From assembly GCF_004011695.2 (NCBI RefSeq), contig NC_082419.1, positions 434,001 through 498,000 of the forward strand: DNA of 64,000 nucleotides. The letters run 5' to 3'. Source of the stretch: Ascochyta rabiei. Lineage: Eukaryota; Ascomycota; Dothideomycetes; Pleosporales; Didymellaceae. The notes under the pieces are model-generated. The model made no database searches. It was not told the DNA's origin and saw nothing but the letters and a program-made list of their open reading frames with translations. A program made the position numbers and the translations under genes. This document shows positions 34,342 to 46,087 of the stretch, one piece after another (position 1 is the first letter of the stretch; every line of letters starts with the position of its first letter).

Positions 34342-34729
34342 GTTGGGCTGTGGCTGTCGACTTTGCTGGAGGGGCTACGCGTGAGACGCGACTTGACGCG
34401 GTTGCAGGGGTGCTGCTAGCGGCATCACGTGCGATCTCTCTGGCATCTCAGCTACCAGCCTTGCAAGGGAACAATCTAGCCCTTCGGTCAGAACAAAGCT
34501 TGACCAAACGTCATCGGCAGGACGCATGCCATTGGCGATGCGTTGCAAGGGTGGTCTTTGCGGTCTTCCGGACCGTCCCTAGCAGCTTCACAGTCGTTGT
34601 CCGAACCCCGGTCCTGGCAGTGAAGATCTCCGTGGCGCCGGCCGCCGGGCACGACTTGTCTACATAGTACATGTCAGATGCAGCCGCGTGCAACGAGCGT
34701 CTCGCGCGGCATGCCCAGCTTCAAACATG
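34342..34729. other. intergenic, RFC4 promoter side
   Basis: No gene supported. It contains the RFC4 promoter and CG-rich sequence before the minisatellite. Confidence 0.4.
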
Positions 34730-34855
34730 AACATGCCGACCATGAATATGAACATGCCGACCGTGAACATGAACATGCCGACCGTGAACATGGACATGCC
34801 GACCGTGAACATGGACATGCCGACCGTGAACATGGACATGCCGACCGTGAACATG
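34730..34855. repeat. 21-bp tandem minisatellite, six units
   Basis: Six head-to-tail copies of a 21-base unit of the form (A/G)ACATGCCGACCGTGAACATG, the first being a variant. Because 21 is divisible by three and the unit lacks stops in most frames, several frames on both strands stay open through it: Asn-Met-Pro-Thr-Val heptads on plus, Met-Phe-Thr-Val-Gly heptads on minus. I do not treat these as genes. Confidence 0.9.
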
Positions 34856-35764
34856 CAGAACATGGCCTCGATGCACCGCGTCGCTGACGCCAACCTGGCA
34901 CTAGCCCTTGGCGCAGTGCCGGCTTCAAGGCCATGATGACATACATGGGACTGCAATCGAAGGTCGCCGGCGCATACGCAGTCGGACACGCAATACAGTC
35001 GGACACGCAACGCATCCGTCACCAGGCACAAGGCAAACGCTTCTCTTTGCGCTTGCCAGTGCAGACTGTCAGGCGGTACCGAGGCATCGAATCTGTCGGT
35101 CTCAGGTTTCTTTCACGCATGCGCCACGTTGCAAAGTTGCAAAGCTGCAAAGAGCTCCGTTCGTATGGAGGACAGTGGTCGAGCGCAAGGCTTGACCGGG
35201 TTGACCGAAGCGCTCAGGCCCACGAAACGCTTGTAGTCAAATCATGTCTCATGGCAAAGCACCGCCACCGGGCGACGCAATGCGACGGCCAGGCCTCGGA
35301 CAGGCACCGCTCCTGTTGGCTCGAGGGTTTTCCAAATACTGCAGGGGCGGCGCCTGCTCCCAGACGGTTACGTGGGTAGCCGCACGATCCGACCAGCGTC
35401 CGCAGCCCGTGGTCAGCCTCCATGTGCGTCGTCATCACTGGGCTAGGTACTGGCAACTGGTTGATCGCCCCTTGTGCAAATAAGACTTGCAAAGCCCGCG
35501 CCTATTCTTCACCACTATTTGTCACCACTATTTATCACCACTATTCTGCCCGTTTGTCCGTCTTCACCGTCGCTAGCTTTGCTCACCTCAACCTTGAACC
35601 CTCCCTCGTCGTCACGCATCCAGCAGCCTGTTACGCACAACCCGGGTCAGCCAGTCCCGACTGCGACTTACCGCGCGTCAGATTTCCAGGCGCCACCGCA
35701 TCAGCCGGGCATCCCACACATATAGACGGCTCTTGGATCGACTGCTGCATTCAGAGACGCCGTA
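34856..35764. other. intergenic before aspartic protease
   Basis: About 0.9 kb with no supported gene. A CACCACTATT repeat lies at about 35507-35545 and may be part of the protease promoter. Confidence 0.4.
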
Positions 35765-37303
35765 ATGAAGTACTCGACATTTCTCGCCGCACACTTGGTG
35801 TCGTCTGCGGCTGCGCTGAAGCTTGCGCCACGACAGGTAAGTCTGGTCTTGGCTTTCCCCGGAACGTTGCGAAGCGAGTCCTACCGTTGCGGCCTGAACG
35901 CCCGAGCTGCGGCACGCGTCATCCATCCTTGTCTGGAGCCAGACTGACAGCACCAGAACCCTAGAGCAGTAGGCCTTGATATCCAGCGCCGAAATGTTGT
36001 CGACCCAGTCGCCCACGATCGGCTGCGCCGGCGGCAAAAGACTGTCCAGGAGACGCTTGACAACCTAGAAACCCTTTACTTCGCAAATGCAACATTAGGC
36101 ACACCGGAACAAATCTTCCGCTTGCACATCGACACGGGTAGCAGCGACCTGTGGGTCAACACGGTCAACTCGAAACTGTGCACCGAGCGCGGTAACCAGT
36201 GCGGCGAGTCTGGGACGTACAGCGCCAACGCATCGTCAACATACCAGTTTGTCAACAATGCGTTCAACATCTCTTATGTCGACGGCTCTGGCGCATCCGG
36301 CGACTACGCAACAGACACGTTCCGCTTCGGTGGCCAGACCATCACAGACATGCAGTTTGGCATTGGATACACGTCGAGTTCGCCCGAGGGCATTCTGGGC
36401 ATTGGCTACACAATCAACGAAGTGCAGGTCAACCGCTTTGGACTGGAGGCCTACCCCAATTTGCCACAGAAGCTGAAGGACGACGGCACAATCGCGAGCG
36501 TTGCCTACTCGCTGTGGCTGAACGACCTCGATGCCTCGACCGGCAGCATCCTCTTCGGCGGTGTCGACACGGACAAGTTCTCCGGCCAGCTTAGCACGTT
36601 GCCCATCCTGCAGGAATCGGGCGTGTATGCCGAGTTCATCATCGCCCTGACCGACCTGGGCATTGGCAACAACAAAACGGCGCTCTTCTCCCATTCCAAT
36701 GTTCCTGTCCTCCTCGACTCCGGCTCGTCGCTCATGTACTTGCCTGACAATGTTGTGACGGCTCTTTACACGCAGTTCAACGCACGCTACGACTCCAACC
36801 AAGGCGCTGCTTTTGTCGACTGCGGCCTTGCCAACCAGGACGGCTCTCTCGAATTTGGATTCAGCGGCGTCACCATCTCGGTCCCTTACAACGAGCTCGT
36901 CATTACGGCTGCCGTCAGCCGTGGACAAGCCGTCTGCATCCTGGGCATTGCACCGGCGGGTAACAGCGTTGCGGTGCTTGGAGACACGTTCCTGCGATCT
37001 GCGTACGTCGTGTACGATCTTAGCAACAACGAGATCTCGCTCGCCCAGACCAACTTCAACGCGACCAGCTCGAACGTCGAGGAGATCCAGGCTGGCTCCG
37101 ACGGAGTACCAGGCGTCAGCCTGGTTCCGAACGCAGTCTCGACGGCAGTCGTTGGTACGGGCGGACCGCGTGTCAACGGCCCAACGATCACAAACATTGT
37201 GACGTCGACTGCTGGCGCAATGCCCATGATGACTGCAAGTCCGTGGGCAGCAGGTGCTGGTCTTGCCGGCGCAGGTCTGCTGATGGGGTTCAATGCCTTG
37301 TGA
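35765..37303 (+). CDS. GPI-anchored-type aspartic endopeptidase (pepsin family A1)
   Basis: Secreted, probably cell-surface aspartic protease of the yapsin/OpsB type. Exons 35765..35836 and 35951..37303 (114-nt intron, GTAAGT donor, CTGACAG acceptor) give 474 aa. There is a signal peptide (MKYSTFLAAHLVSSAAALKL), then a propeptide with a dibasic cluster (HDRLRRRQK) fitting Kex2-type processing. Both catalytic motifs are intact: LHIDTGSSDLWV and VLLDSGSSLMYL, with the flap near NISYVDGSGASGDY. Cysteine pairs follow the family pattern. The tail after residue ~390 is Thr/Ser/Gly-rich and ends in a hydrophobic stretch (AAGAGLAGAGLLMGFNAL), as required for GPI attachment. Seven or more N-glycosylation sites are visible. 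The intron is longer than its neighbours' and inferred from frame and branch site. Confidence 0.92.
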
Positions 37304-37554
37304 ACAGCGGAAGTCTCTAACGAGTTTCCTATATCTACTTTTCCGACTGTGTATTCTCAGAGGTGCATCGGGTGGCGTTCAGCATGAGGGGGGCATGTGG
37401 ATTTGATATCCAGGATGTGCCTATACGGGAGCATCTACATAGACCGAATCGTACATGCTTCGCGCTTTGACATGAGGTCATGCACGTAATTGGACCAAGA
37501 CATCACGCTGGGTGTGATGGTGAAGTCATGGCTCTCAGCATCGAGTCATGCTTC
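37304..37554. other. 3' flank of protease gene
   Basis: No gene. Runs from the protease stop to the repeat array. Confidence 0.4.
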
Positions 37555-37950
37555 TTTTGGCGTCATTCCAATACTTTTAGCGTCGATTGAATACGTTCAG
37601 CGTTGATTAAATACTGAGCGTTGATTAAATACCGAGCGTTGATTAGATGCTCTCAATGGTAATTAGATGGTTTCAATGGTAATTAAATACTGTAAGTGTT
37701 AATTAAATACTGGAAGCGTTAATTAAGTACTTTCAACAATAATTAAATACGTTTGATGGTAATTAAATACTGTAAGCGTGAATCAAACACTTCCAGCGTC
37801 AATCAATACTTCCATCGTCAATCAATACTTCCATCGTCAATCAATACTTCCAGCGTCAATCAATACTTCCATCGTCAATCAATACTTCCATCGTCAATCA
37901 AATACTCTCAACGGTAATCAATACTTTCAACGGTAATTCAATACCTCCAG
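37555..37950. repeat. degenerate 19- to 21-bp minisatellite array
   Basis: From 37801 to 37895 there are five near-identical 19-base units (AATCAATACTTCCATCGTC, with CAGCGTC variants). To the left, to about 37555, the same theme continues in more diverged ~20-base units (GCGTTGATTAAATACTG-like), and a few units follow to about 37950. There are no unique spacers, so it is not a CRISPR-like array. It sits between the protease and the next gene. Confidence 0.85.
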
Positions 37951-38242
37951 CGTGAATCATCATGGTTGGATTCTAGACGGTGGTGGCCAAGCTAGTGCTG
38001 CAGGCAAAGGCGAACAAGGCAGCCTAGCAACCACCCTACTCCCGGACGCAGCTCTCCCACGCGCAAAAACAAACACGCTCGCAATCAACACGCCCTTGGG
38101 CGCCCCCGCCGCCACTTCCACGCCATTGGCACGTCCTGCTCCCCCCCCGCATCCACGCGCTGCAGCTGCTCTACGTGCACGAATCGCCGCAGCAAGCAAA
38201 GATCCCGCTGCCCCTTTGGGTTGCGCTAGCCTGCGGGTCGCC
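37951..38242. promoter_or_regulatory. upstream region of coiled-coil protein gene
   Basis: The downstream gene's reading frame is open through here back to a GTG at 37952, but the first good ATG is at 38243. Sequence is GC-rich with many Ala/Pro codons in that frame; it is more likely 5' leader than coding. Confidence 0.35.
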
Positions 38243-39557
38243 ATGAGTGACGAGACGCCTGCCGAGCGGGTGTCCCGGTTCAGAGAGCACACAAACACGA
38301 CCAGCTCCATCCGCCCCCCGCCCGACGAGCTGTGGAAGGAGGTGGGCATCGAGTCGCTACTCGACAAATTCCACGACGAGAACGACAGCACGCCGGCGGT
38401 GCGCAAAGCCAGCCACCCGCGCCAGATCATGTCCCCGACAGCCCCCGCGCAGCCTTGGACGGCCGCAGCACGCAAGGGCAGCGACGCCGCGGCCACGGTG
38501 GCGACGGCCGAAGGCACCTTTGGCCGCTTCTCGCGCGTCTTTGCCAACGTCTTCGGCGGCGTCCTGGGCAAGCGCAAGGCCGGGCACACGGACGCCGAGC
38601 CCAGCGTCGGCGCCAGCGTAGAGCAGGCCCGGCTGGACGAGCGCAAGAGGCAGGCCGAGGAGGCCTACCACATGGCCAAAGAGCAGGGCCTGCTCCCCGC
38701 CCCCAAGCTCTTCGTCCGCCCGGGCATGGCCCCGCGCGCCTGGTCGGCGGGTGGGTCCCTCGACGCACACTCGCCAGCAGACGATGCTGACTCCACGCAG
38801 ACACGCCCACGCGCCCCCGGCCCCCCTCACCCCGCGCACCCCCGGCAGCATCGTCCGCTCGCCCTCCAAGAAGGACCTCAACAAGCAGAAGAGGCTCTCG
38901 AAGCGCGTCTCCAGCCTCGAGGTCAAGCTCGCCTCGGCCAAGAAGGAGCTCCAGTCGGTGCTGGGGAACGAGTGCTTCCCCGCCGTCCCTCCCTTGCCCC
39001 AGCACCTCTCCCACGCCCGCACCCACGCACGAGCGAGCCCCACGCCCAACACACCGCACCTCTTCAGCGACGACGCAATGCCCCAGACGCCATCCGCTGC
39101 CTTCGCCGAGGGCGCGAGTGCAAGTCTGCCCGGCAACCTCGCCAAGAAGCGCAAATCCGTCGCCCTCGTAGACAACGACGCCAACGCCGACCTCGACATG
39201 GACTACGCACCCACCACGACCGCCGTCGCGAGCGACCTCGACATGTCAGACCCCGAGCCCGAGCCCAAGCCCGAGCCCCTCGCCTCCCCCGCCCCCGAGC
39301 GCCAGCGGACCATCAAGTGCGTCAAGAGCGACGCCAGCAAGCGCCTGAAACGCACGAGCAGCCGCCTCACCCGCAAAGTAAGCAGAAACAGCGTCAAAGA
39401 CAGCGACCTCGACCGCGACCGCGACGACAAAATCATCGTCGTCAAGCCCGGCGGCCCCGTGCCCCCCGTGCCCACCGTACCCCAGGGCATCCCCGGGAAG
39501 AAAGTTCAAGTCGCCTCGGATGATGGATTTGGAGGTCTGGGCCACGAGATATTCTAA
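38243..39557 (+). CDS. nuclear-type fungal protein with basic coiled coil, two exons
   Basis: Looks like a conserved fungal protein often labelled nuclear RNA-binding-like; function unknown. The N-terminus is MSDETPAERVSRFREHTNTT, then SFGRFSRVF-type basic segments, a helix (DERKRQAEEAYHMAKEQ), a proline-rich region (TPRTPGSIVRSPSKKDL) leading to a coiled coil (QKRLSKRVSSLEVKLASAKK), and a Lys/Arg-rich tail with likely nuclear localisation signals. The exon junction is not clean. The best donor (GTGGGT at 38751) does not keep the frame with the acceptor at 38800, while GTCCCT at 38755 does (422 aa). Either a weak donor is used or there is a one-base problem. Confidence 0.7.
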
Positions 39558-40105
39558 CCTCGCACCCTGGACTTGTTCACTCGCTGCAGGACCTGTGGGC
39601 CTTGGTTCTGTATGTACGCGGTCGATTGCATATGTAGATATTTCCTGCACGCTTTCTTTGTTGGGCTGGGCATCTTTCTTTTTTTCTTTTTTCTCTTTTT
39701 TTCTTTTTTCTTTCTTGCATATAACAGCGGGCTTGCACTCCGCAATCGGCCGCCCCGTCACGAAACAAAGCCCCGGGTGGGCTACGATGCTTTTACGATG
39801 CAATGGCTTGGTGATTTTTGTTTATTTTTTTTTCTTTTCTTTCCTATTGTTCTATTTTTCTGGCTCTCTGGCTTTCTGGCTTTCTTCTCCAGCGCGCCGT
39901 AATCAATCAAATCCATCATCCATCATCCATCAGTACCGTCTTCGAGTCAGACATTCCGTATGTACAGCAAGAGATTGAACAGCACCACAGTGTCACTGCA
40001 TGCGCGAGCGAGAGCCTGATCAGACGCTGTGGATGGAGACGGTCTATCTATCTGTCCTACTCGTACATTCAACACATCGACATGGCAGCCCCCCAAAAGC
40101 CCCAT
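39558..40105. other. T-rich convergent 3' region
   Basis: The spacer between two convergent genes. It has long T/C-rich tracts at 39670-39720 and 39818-39880, likely serving as transcription-termination or polyadenylation context. No gene seen; open frames here are low-complexity Phe/Ser runs. Confidence 0.45.
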
Positions 40106-42331
40106 CTACAGCTTCGCCTTGGCCTTGCCCTCGGCGGCAAGCGCCTCCTCGTAGCAGTCGTCCAGATGCTGTCGGAACGCCTTTGCCGTCTGCGGGCGCT
40201 TGAGCTTGAGTCTGGAGAAGGTCAGTCAGTCAGTACAGCACAGTACAGTACAGTACAGTACAGTGGGCGGCATTGTGTTTGTCGCGGACAGAAGACGGGG
40301 AGCCTAGATGACTTACGTAGGGGTGAGAAGCTGGTTCTCAATGGTAAAAGGGTCGAGGAACAAGCGCACAGCCTTGACCTTCTCGTAGCTGTTGAACTTG
40401 TTCTTGGTGCCTATTTTGGTCAGCTCTTTGAGAACCGCCTGCTCGATTCGCTTGTCGCCCAGCACGCTCTTCAGCTTGGCCAAGTCGCCCTCGGGGATCT
40501 TCTCGCCGAGGACATGGGACGCGAATTGCGGGAAGAGATCGGGCGCAACGCCGAAGATGGCCACCAGGAACGACTGGTGGCTGTCGCCGTGGACGTAGGC
40601 AGACGCGATCCAGCCGCAGTTGGCGAGGTACACGTTCTCGATGCGCTCGGGCGAGATGTATTCGCCCTGCGCCAGCTTGAGCACGTTCTTCTTGCGGTCG
40701 ACAATCTTGAAGCGGCCCATTTCGTCGACGAGGCAGATGTCGCCCGTGTGGAACCAGCCGTCGGCGTCGATGGCCTTTGCTGTTTCCTCTGGGTTGCGGA
40801 AGTACTCCTTGAATGTTGTCGTAGAGCGGACGAGCAGCTCGCCACGAGGGTACGGCTTGTCCGAGGACAGGTACTCCATGTCTGGTACGTCGGCGAGGCA
40901 GACCTCTGTGTTGGGTGTTACGCCGCCGCAGTTGCCGGATGTAAAGTCGTTCTCGTGCTGGATGAGGGACACGGCGTACGTCTCGGTCAGGCCGTAGCCT
41001 TGGGTAAAGTTGCTGCCGAAGACGATGCGCAGGAATTGGTGCAGGCTGGGGTCGATGGGCGCAGAGCCGCTGACGAGGACCTTGCAGCGATCGAGACCAA
41101 GGCCACCAGCGACCTTCTTGGCCCAGATGCGGTCGTACAGCATGTGTGTGTTGGTCGGGTTGTGCTTGTCGTTGACGGCAGCTAGCTTTGTAGAGACAAC
41201 GTGTCGTGAGAGGGCACCCTTGATGCCAGACTGCTCAATGGTTCCCTCCTTGATCTTGGCACCGAATCTGTTGTACAGGCGTGGGACGCCTGAGAAGACT
41301 GTGGGTCGGAGCATTTGCAAGTCCTCGACGAGCTCCGCAATGTTACCGTGGAAGTAGCCGATCGCTGAGCCGGCTGCCAGAGCTCCGTGCTCACCCAGCC
41401 GCTGGTAGATGTGGGCTAGAGGCAAGAACGAGCAGATGATCTGGTCGCTGCCAGAACCGAGGAGCACCATGGTTGTGCATGTCGCGGCGTGCGCATTGCG
41501 GTGGCTTAGCACGACACCCTTGGGGTTGCCAGTGGTTCCTGAGGTGTAATTGATTGTCGCAGTATCGTCTGGTGTGGGTGGATTGACGGGCAGAGGCTGC
41601 TTCTCGCCCAGTGCCTCGACGTCACGGATGTAGTGGATAGTCACGCCCAGCTCACTCGCCAACGAGTTCAAGAGATCTCCCTTGGACTCGCCAGGAAGCT
41701 CGCCAGCAGACAGAGGGTCCAAAACGACGATGATCTTGAGGGTCGGCAGCCGGGGCTTCAGCTTCAACAGCTGTGTGACGTGGTTCATGCCAGTGACGAC
41801 ACAGGCAAGCTCGGCATGGTTGATGATGTACTCGGTCGTGTCTGGGCCGAGGGTGTCGTAGATGGAGACTGAGTAGAGAGCCTGCGACATGCACGCCAGA
41901 TCGGTAATCTGCCACTCGGGCCTGTTCTGACACCACAAACCAACGCCGTATTGCTTGGCAGCTGTCACGCCGGCCTGTCTGTGAAGGTGGACCAGGCCGG
42001 CGCCGAAGTTTTTGCGACGCTCCGAGATTTGCTCGTAGCTTTGCCAGACATAGGCGCCGAATGTCTTGGTGACGGGGTCGTATGGGCGATGGCCTAGGCA
42101 GTTGTTCTTTGGATATCTGGCTGCGCTGGCCTCGAAGGCCTCGTGCGGGGTGTTGATCTCAGGGACCAGGCTGTCGAGCAGCGGCTTGTCGGTAAACCTC
42201 CAGTGGCGGTAGACAGCGCTCTTGCCATCTGTCGCGGTGCCTGCAAGCGGCAGACTGTACGGATGGCCCTTTGGGGGCGGAGCGTGCAGCTCCTGCGCGC
42301 GCTGGAGCTGGGGATCGGTGGTTCCGAACAT
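40106..42331 (-). CDS. long-chain acyl-CoA synthetase with peroxisomal AKL terminus
   Basis: Activates fatty acids with ATP and CoA to acyl-CoA (AMP-binding superfamily). Main exon 42331..40317 plus a small last exon 40211..40106 give 706 aa. Motifs: P-loop-like YTSGTTGNPKGVVLSHRN, adenylate motif GYGLTETYAVS, GWFHTGDICLVDEMG and the fatty-acyl signature DRKKNVLKLAQGEYISPERI. The last exon is essential: without it the protein would end at LLTPT. With it the protein continues LKLKRPQTAKAFRQHLDDCY and ends KAKAKL, an AKL-type peroxisomal targeting signal 1, so a Faa2-like peroxisomal enzyme for beta-oxidation is likely. The intron (105 nt, GTAAGT donor) contains a CAGTA microsatellite. Confidence 0.95.
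40221..40264. repeat. CAGTA-type microsatellite inside intron
   Basis: A run of CAGT/ACAGT units within the 105-nt last intron of the acyl-CoA synthetase gene. It explains why that intron is twice the local average length. Confidence 0.8.
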
Positions 42332-44011
42332 GGCAGGCGATGACGGAGTCCTGCAACTACGACGGTGGAAGGAGGGTTGAGCGCACGATCACTCGATGTG
42401 GACAGAACTCGAGCTGTCTGCTCCATGGCCAACTGTTAGCTTCCGCTGACGTCGGAGTGTCCGAGCCGCACGACATACCTGGGGTGAAGCTGGAGCGCCA
42501 CCGTGTGCGGGGAGAAACAAGAGGCTCCAAAATCCAAATAGACCAAATGCACCTAGGCGACGTGCAGCAGTGAAGATGTGGACAGTGGAACTTGCAAAGA
42601 TGCAAAGATGCAAAGATGCAATGTACCAAGGAGCTCCAGGATGCACCGGACGTTAAGGGCAAACCCACATTCCCTTCGCAGACGTACCGAGGCACGTCGG
42701 AACCGCCGACCGCTCGATGAAAACTGGAGCCAAGCTGCTTGCGCGTTGGACTCGGACCAGACGATGCGCTTCCGGCAACTCTGCGCCGTGCAACAGCTGC
42801 GGACTGCGGATCCTCCGCTTTCCTGGAGACGGCCAATTTCGCGTCATCCGTCACAAGCAAAGTCTCGTCTTCTGAGCATGGCTGCTCGGGCTTCATTATC
42901 GATTGCAGTATCAAACGAAAAACACATGCGCACATGCAAAATGCAAACATGACGCTTCACGTGTCGATCGGGGGGGGGCCACACGCACGCGATGCAAGCC
43001 ATGCAGCGGGAGCGAGCATTCGGCCGTAGAGTGATTGGCTGCTCCGGATCACGAGTATAGTTGCACCATTTAGGAAAAGGCCTCGGCATCTCCACGCCAG
43101 GATCTTGTGCGCGACACTCCAGCTGCTTTGCACGCTTGATCAAACTTTCCACATGCAGTAGGTTACGCCTCGCAACGCCAAGATCCAGCTCCCGGGCCGC
43201 CGGGCTCAGGCTGTTGTCCACAATGTACGACCGGAGGCGTCAGAACCACAGCTTTGCTATCCGACAGGCCAGCACATCCTGGACGTTGCAACCCCAACGA
43301 GCCGTGAGTGCTTATTTCAGACACAGAATACATGTGGGAAATGGTTTGATTGCGCTGTCCTTGGTCTACTGCCGGCATTCCACCTGGTCACAGCATGAGC
43401 TTGGCAGCCTCCACACTGTGTCTTCGTCATTTTCCTCAAGGCCATCTCTCACCACTATGTACCACTCGTGCAACTTGGCCTAGCATGGCTGTTGAGATTG
43501 CTGTTTGTAGTACAGACGCAACAGCGTTGGGACGCAAGTCCCGTATTGTGGCAACCACACGCGTGGGAAAATAAAGCGCAGTGGGCGTATGGATCCCAGC
43601 AAGTCAATGTACGGTTGCAGGAAGTGGCGTTTGCGATCAACAATAGTTCACCTTCGCCAAACTCTTTCGTGGCCGAAAAACCTCTTTTACAGTGAGGTAA
43701 ACTGTCAAATCTTACCGAAAAAAGAGCACCAAGACGTTCATGTACAGCAGCGACGCTGGCCTTTGAATCAACGCTATTACCATGGAGACGTCAGTTGGAG
43801 TGGAGATTGGTTGCCTGCTGTAGCACCGAAAGCCTGCAACGCCTCGGTTTCGAACGTTGCACAAGATAATGACCTCAAAACATGAAAACTGCATTTCATT
43901 TGCTTTCTCCGATCTCACATAGGATTCCTACCATTCCGCACCCACTCGCCATATCAACGGCTCGAATGACTCCAGACATTCCAACTCGAAACCCCCTTCG
44001 ACGTACAAAAT
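42332..44011. other. gene-free intergenic region
   Basis: About 1.7 kb with no supported gene. Contains a GCAAAGAT octamer repeat at about 42594-42620 and a run of nine G at about 42970. The left end is the acyl-CoA synthetase promoter, the right end that of the 7-TM gene. Confidence 0.45.
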
Positions 44012-45503
44012 ATGCATGTCGATGCCAAAGATGCTCTCGGGTCCTCGATACTTGCCATTGTCGTTACGCTGGTCTCGGTCGCGCTGTTAAGCTTCTCGCT
44101 CAGACTCTACACTCGTGGAAGACTCCTACGCAACCTCGATACTGATGACTGGCTTCTCCTTGTCGCAGCAGTAGGTGGCATGATGTCGAGACTGTCGAAG
44201 ACTTACTGATGTCACTACCAAGCTGTGCACGATAGGAGTTCTGGTAATTACAATCTTACTGAGGACAAAGCTAGAGAAGCAAGTGTGGCCTACCACAACC
44301 GACAACGATCATACGACTTCGCTATTGGTATGGGTATTTGCCCTTTTCCATATTGTAGGCCTCGGTTTCGTCAAGCTCTCGGTGGCTCTTACTGTGCTAA
44401 AGTTTGCTCCCCGCAACTGGCACCGACACGTTAGCCTGGGGTTTATCTGTAGGTTGGACTTGTAGCTACAGGCTCAATCGCCACTGATCTTTGCAGGCTT
44501 GACGACCATTCTCACAGTGCTCTGGTTAGGGTCCACGTTACTTTTTGGTGGCCCTATCACTGTCGACTGGAGCTCCACTAGTAAACCCGAAGCTATCTGG
44601 AGGCTTGCTAGCTTCACCAACAGCGTACTGGACGTGGTGACAGGGTTCCTTGTTGCTTTGCTCCCTATCCCTGTACTCTGGGCCCTACGTCCTGGTCTAT
44701 TAGCAACTCTGGCTCTACTTACGATTTACATATGCACCGCTGTGGTTATAGCTGCAGCGATCGTACGGATGTATTTGCTCCACACACTCTTGCAGAACAA
44801 AGATGTGGCACACCCAATTCGAATGGACATGCTCTGGTCATCTATAGAACTTGCTTCAGCCATGTCGGCGGCTTGCTTGTTCACATTACAGCCCCTAGCT
44901 TCGTCGATCAAGCTTTGTTTTTCCAACCGACGCAGTAAACATCTTCCAGCATCCCAAGCCGCACCACGATATCCATATCCCTCCCAGACGTACGCCTCGA
45001 CTGACACCGTCATACATCGCCCCGACGCCCCACATCTACTCAGCCTGCGCTTTCACGACGCCGAGTCCAATCTTGATTTCGACATTGAAACACCCAATAC
45101 TCGCACTCGAACGCAAACACTGCGCTCCCGGGCGACCCACAGCCGCAACGTATCGGACTGGTCTCAATTCTCAGGCTTCACATACTACACTACTACAGCC
45201 AACTCGTTGCACGACGCATCGCCACGCAGGTCACGAGTGGTGAGTATGAACGAGATGGAGCTGAGGACCAGGACCATAGGAGTAGGAACAGCACGCGTGG
45301 ACAATGCGAATATTGGCATTGCCGTCACGACGCTGCACGACAAGCCCGTGCGAGACTCGGGTGCTGGTGAAGAGATGGCAGAGTTGGCGAGACTATTCGC
45401 AGATAACAGTAAGGATTGGGGTACGGAGACGTCTCGTAGTGTGCGCACAAGTGTGACGACCAATGAGACTCGCGCGAGCCGCCATAAAAGCGATTACTCA
45501 TGA
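44012..45503 (+). CDS. fungal rhodopsin-like (SAT4/PTH11-type) 7-TM membrane protein
   Basis: Integral membrane protein of the large fungal family related to PTH11-type receptors; ligands are unknown. Exons 44012..44170, 44223..44448 and 44497..45503 give 463 aa; introns of 52 and 48 nt have GTAGGT donors. Hydrophobic helices follow each other: LGSSILAIVVTLVSVALLSF, the family box LRNLDTDDWLLLVAA (after helix 1), CTIGVLVITILL, LVWVFALFHIVGLGFVKLSVALTVL, LTTILTVLWLGSTLLFGG, VTGFLVALLPIPVLWAL and ALLTIYICTAVVIAAAIV. The last ~200 residues are a cytoplasmic, Thr/Arg/Ser-rich tail. No CFEM domain is present at the N-terminus. Confidence 0.88.
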
Positions 45504-46087
45504 AACGAGTAAGGATGGATATTCCTTTTTTCTTGAACATACATATTTGACTGGTCAACATCTTAGTCTGTTGGTTGTATAGATGAGCACATGTCCGTAG
45601 CAGATACCGTAGCTAAAACCGTTTAGCTTTGACCCTCTACCACACTTCAGCACTAGGTCATCAGAACCAACCCGGGTCCAGGCATGAACAGCCACTGCAG
45701 CGATAGAGATCGCCTTGGACATTTTCGTAAGCATGGTGCGTGTGAAGATAAAGAACAAGCAGGAGGCATTGTTATGCACTAGCCATTTTGGGCATTAGAC
45801 GAATGCACCGCCTCCACCTTCCCAGGCTCAGCCGCCTGTAAAAGAACAGCGCATCGCCGGTCACCACATTCGGAAAGCTCAGAGACGTCGGCAAGACAGC
45901 CTTGGGCAACAGCGTACTTCCATCTAGGCAGATCCAAGATGGCTGACAAGCTGTGCACAGGTGTGCGTCTCGGCGGAGGCAAAGGTTCCGCCAGCGTCGT
46001 TGAGCTACCACGGTTCACTTTCACTTGCTCACCTCTGGCTTCACACTACTGAACATACGAACTTGTACAGACGCATTCTACTTCGTA
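45504..46087. other. intergenic
   Basis: No supported gene; presumed promoter of the gene starting at 46088. Confidence 0.4.

Noticed and set aside
34678..35031. Met/Thr/Val or Met/Phe/Gly repeat proteins
   Set aside because: Explained by a 21-bp minisatellite; no signal for a gene outside the array.
36236..36928. 230-residue open frame on the minus strand
   Set aside because: Antisense shadow of the aspartic protease.
37801..37895. Regular direct repeats resembling a CRISPR array
   Set aside because: Units are contiguous with no unique spacers, and the genome is eukaryotic.
38357..39199. 280-residue open frame on the minus strand
   Set aside because: GC-rich antisense shadow of the coiled-coil protein gene.
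39818..41185. 455-residue open frame on the plus strand
   Set aside because: It runs antisense through the acyl-CoA synthetase 3' half; its sequence shows no domain and mirrors that gene's codons.
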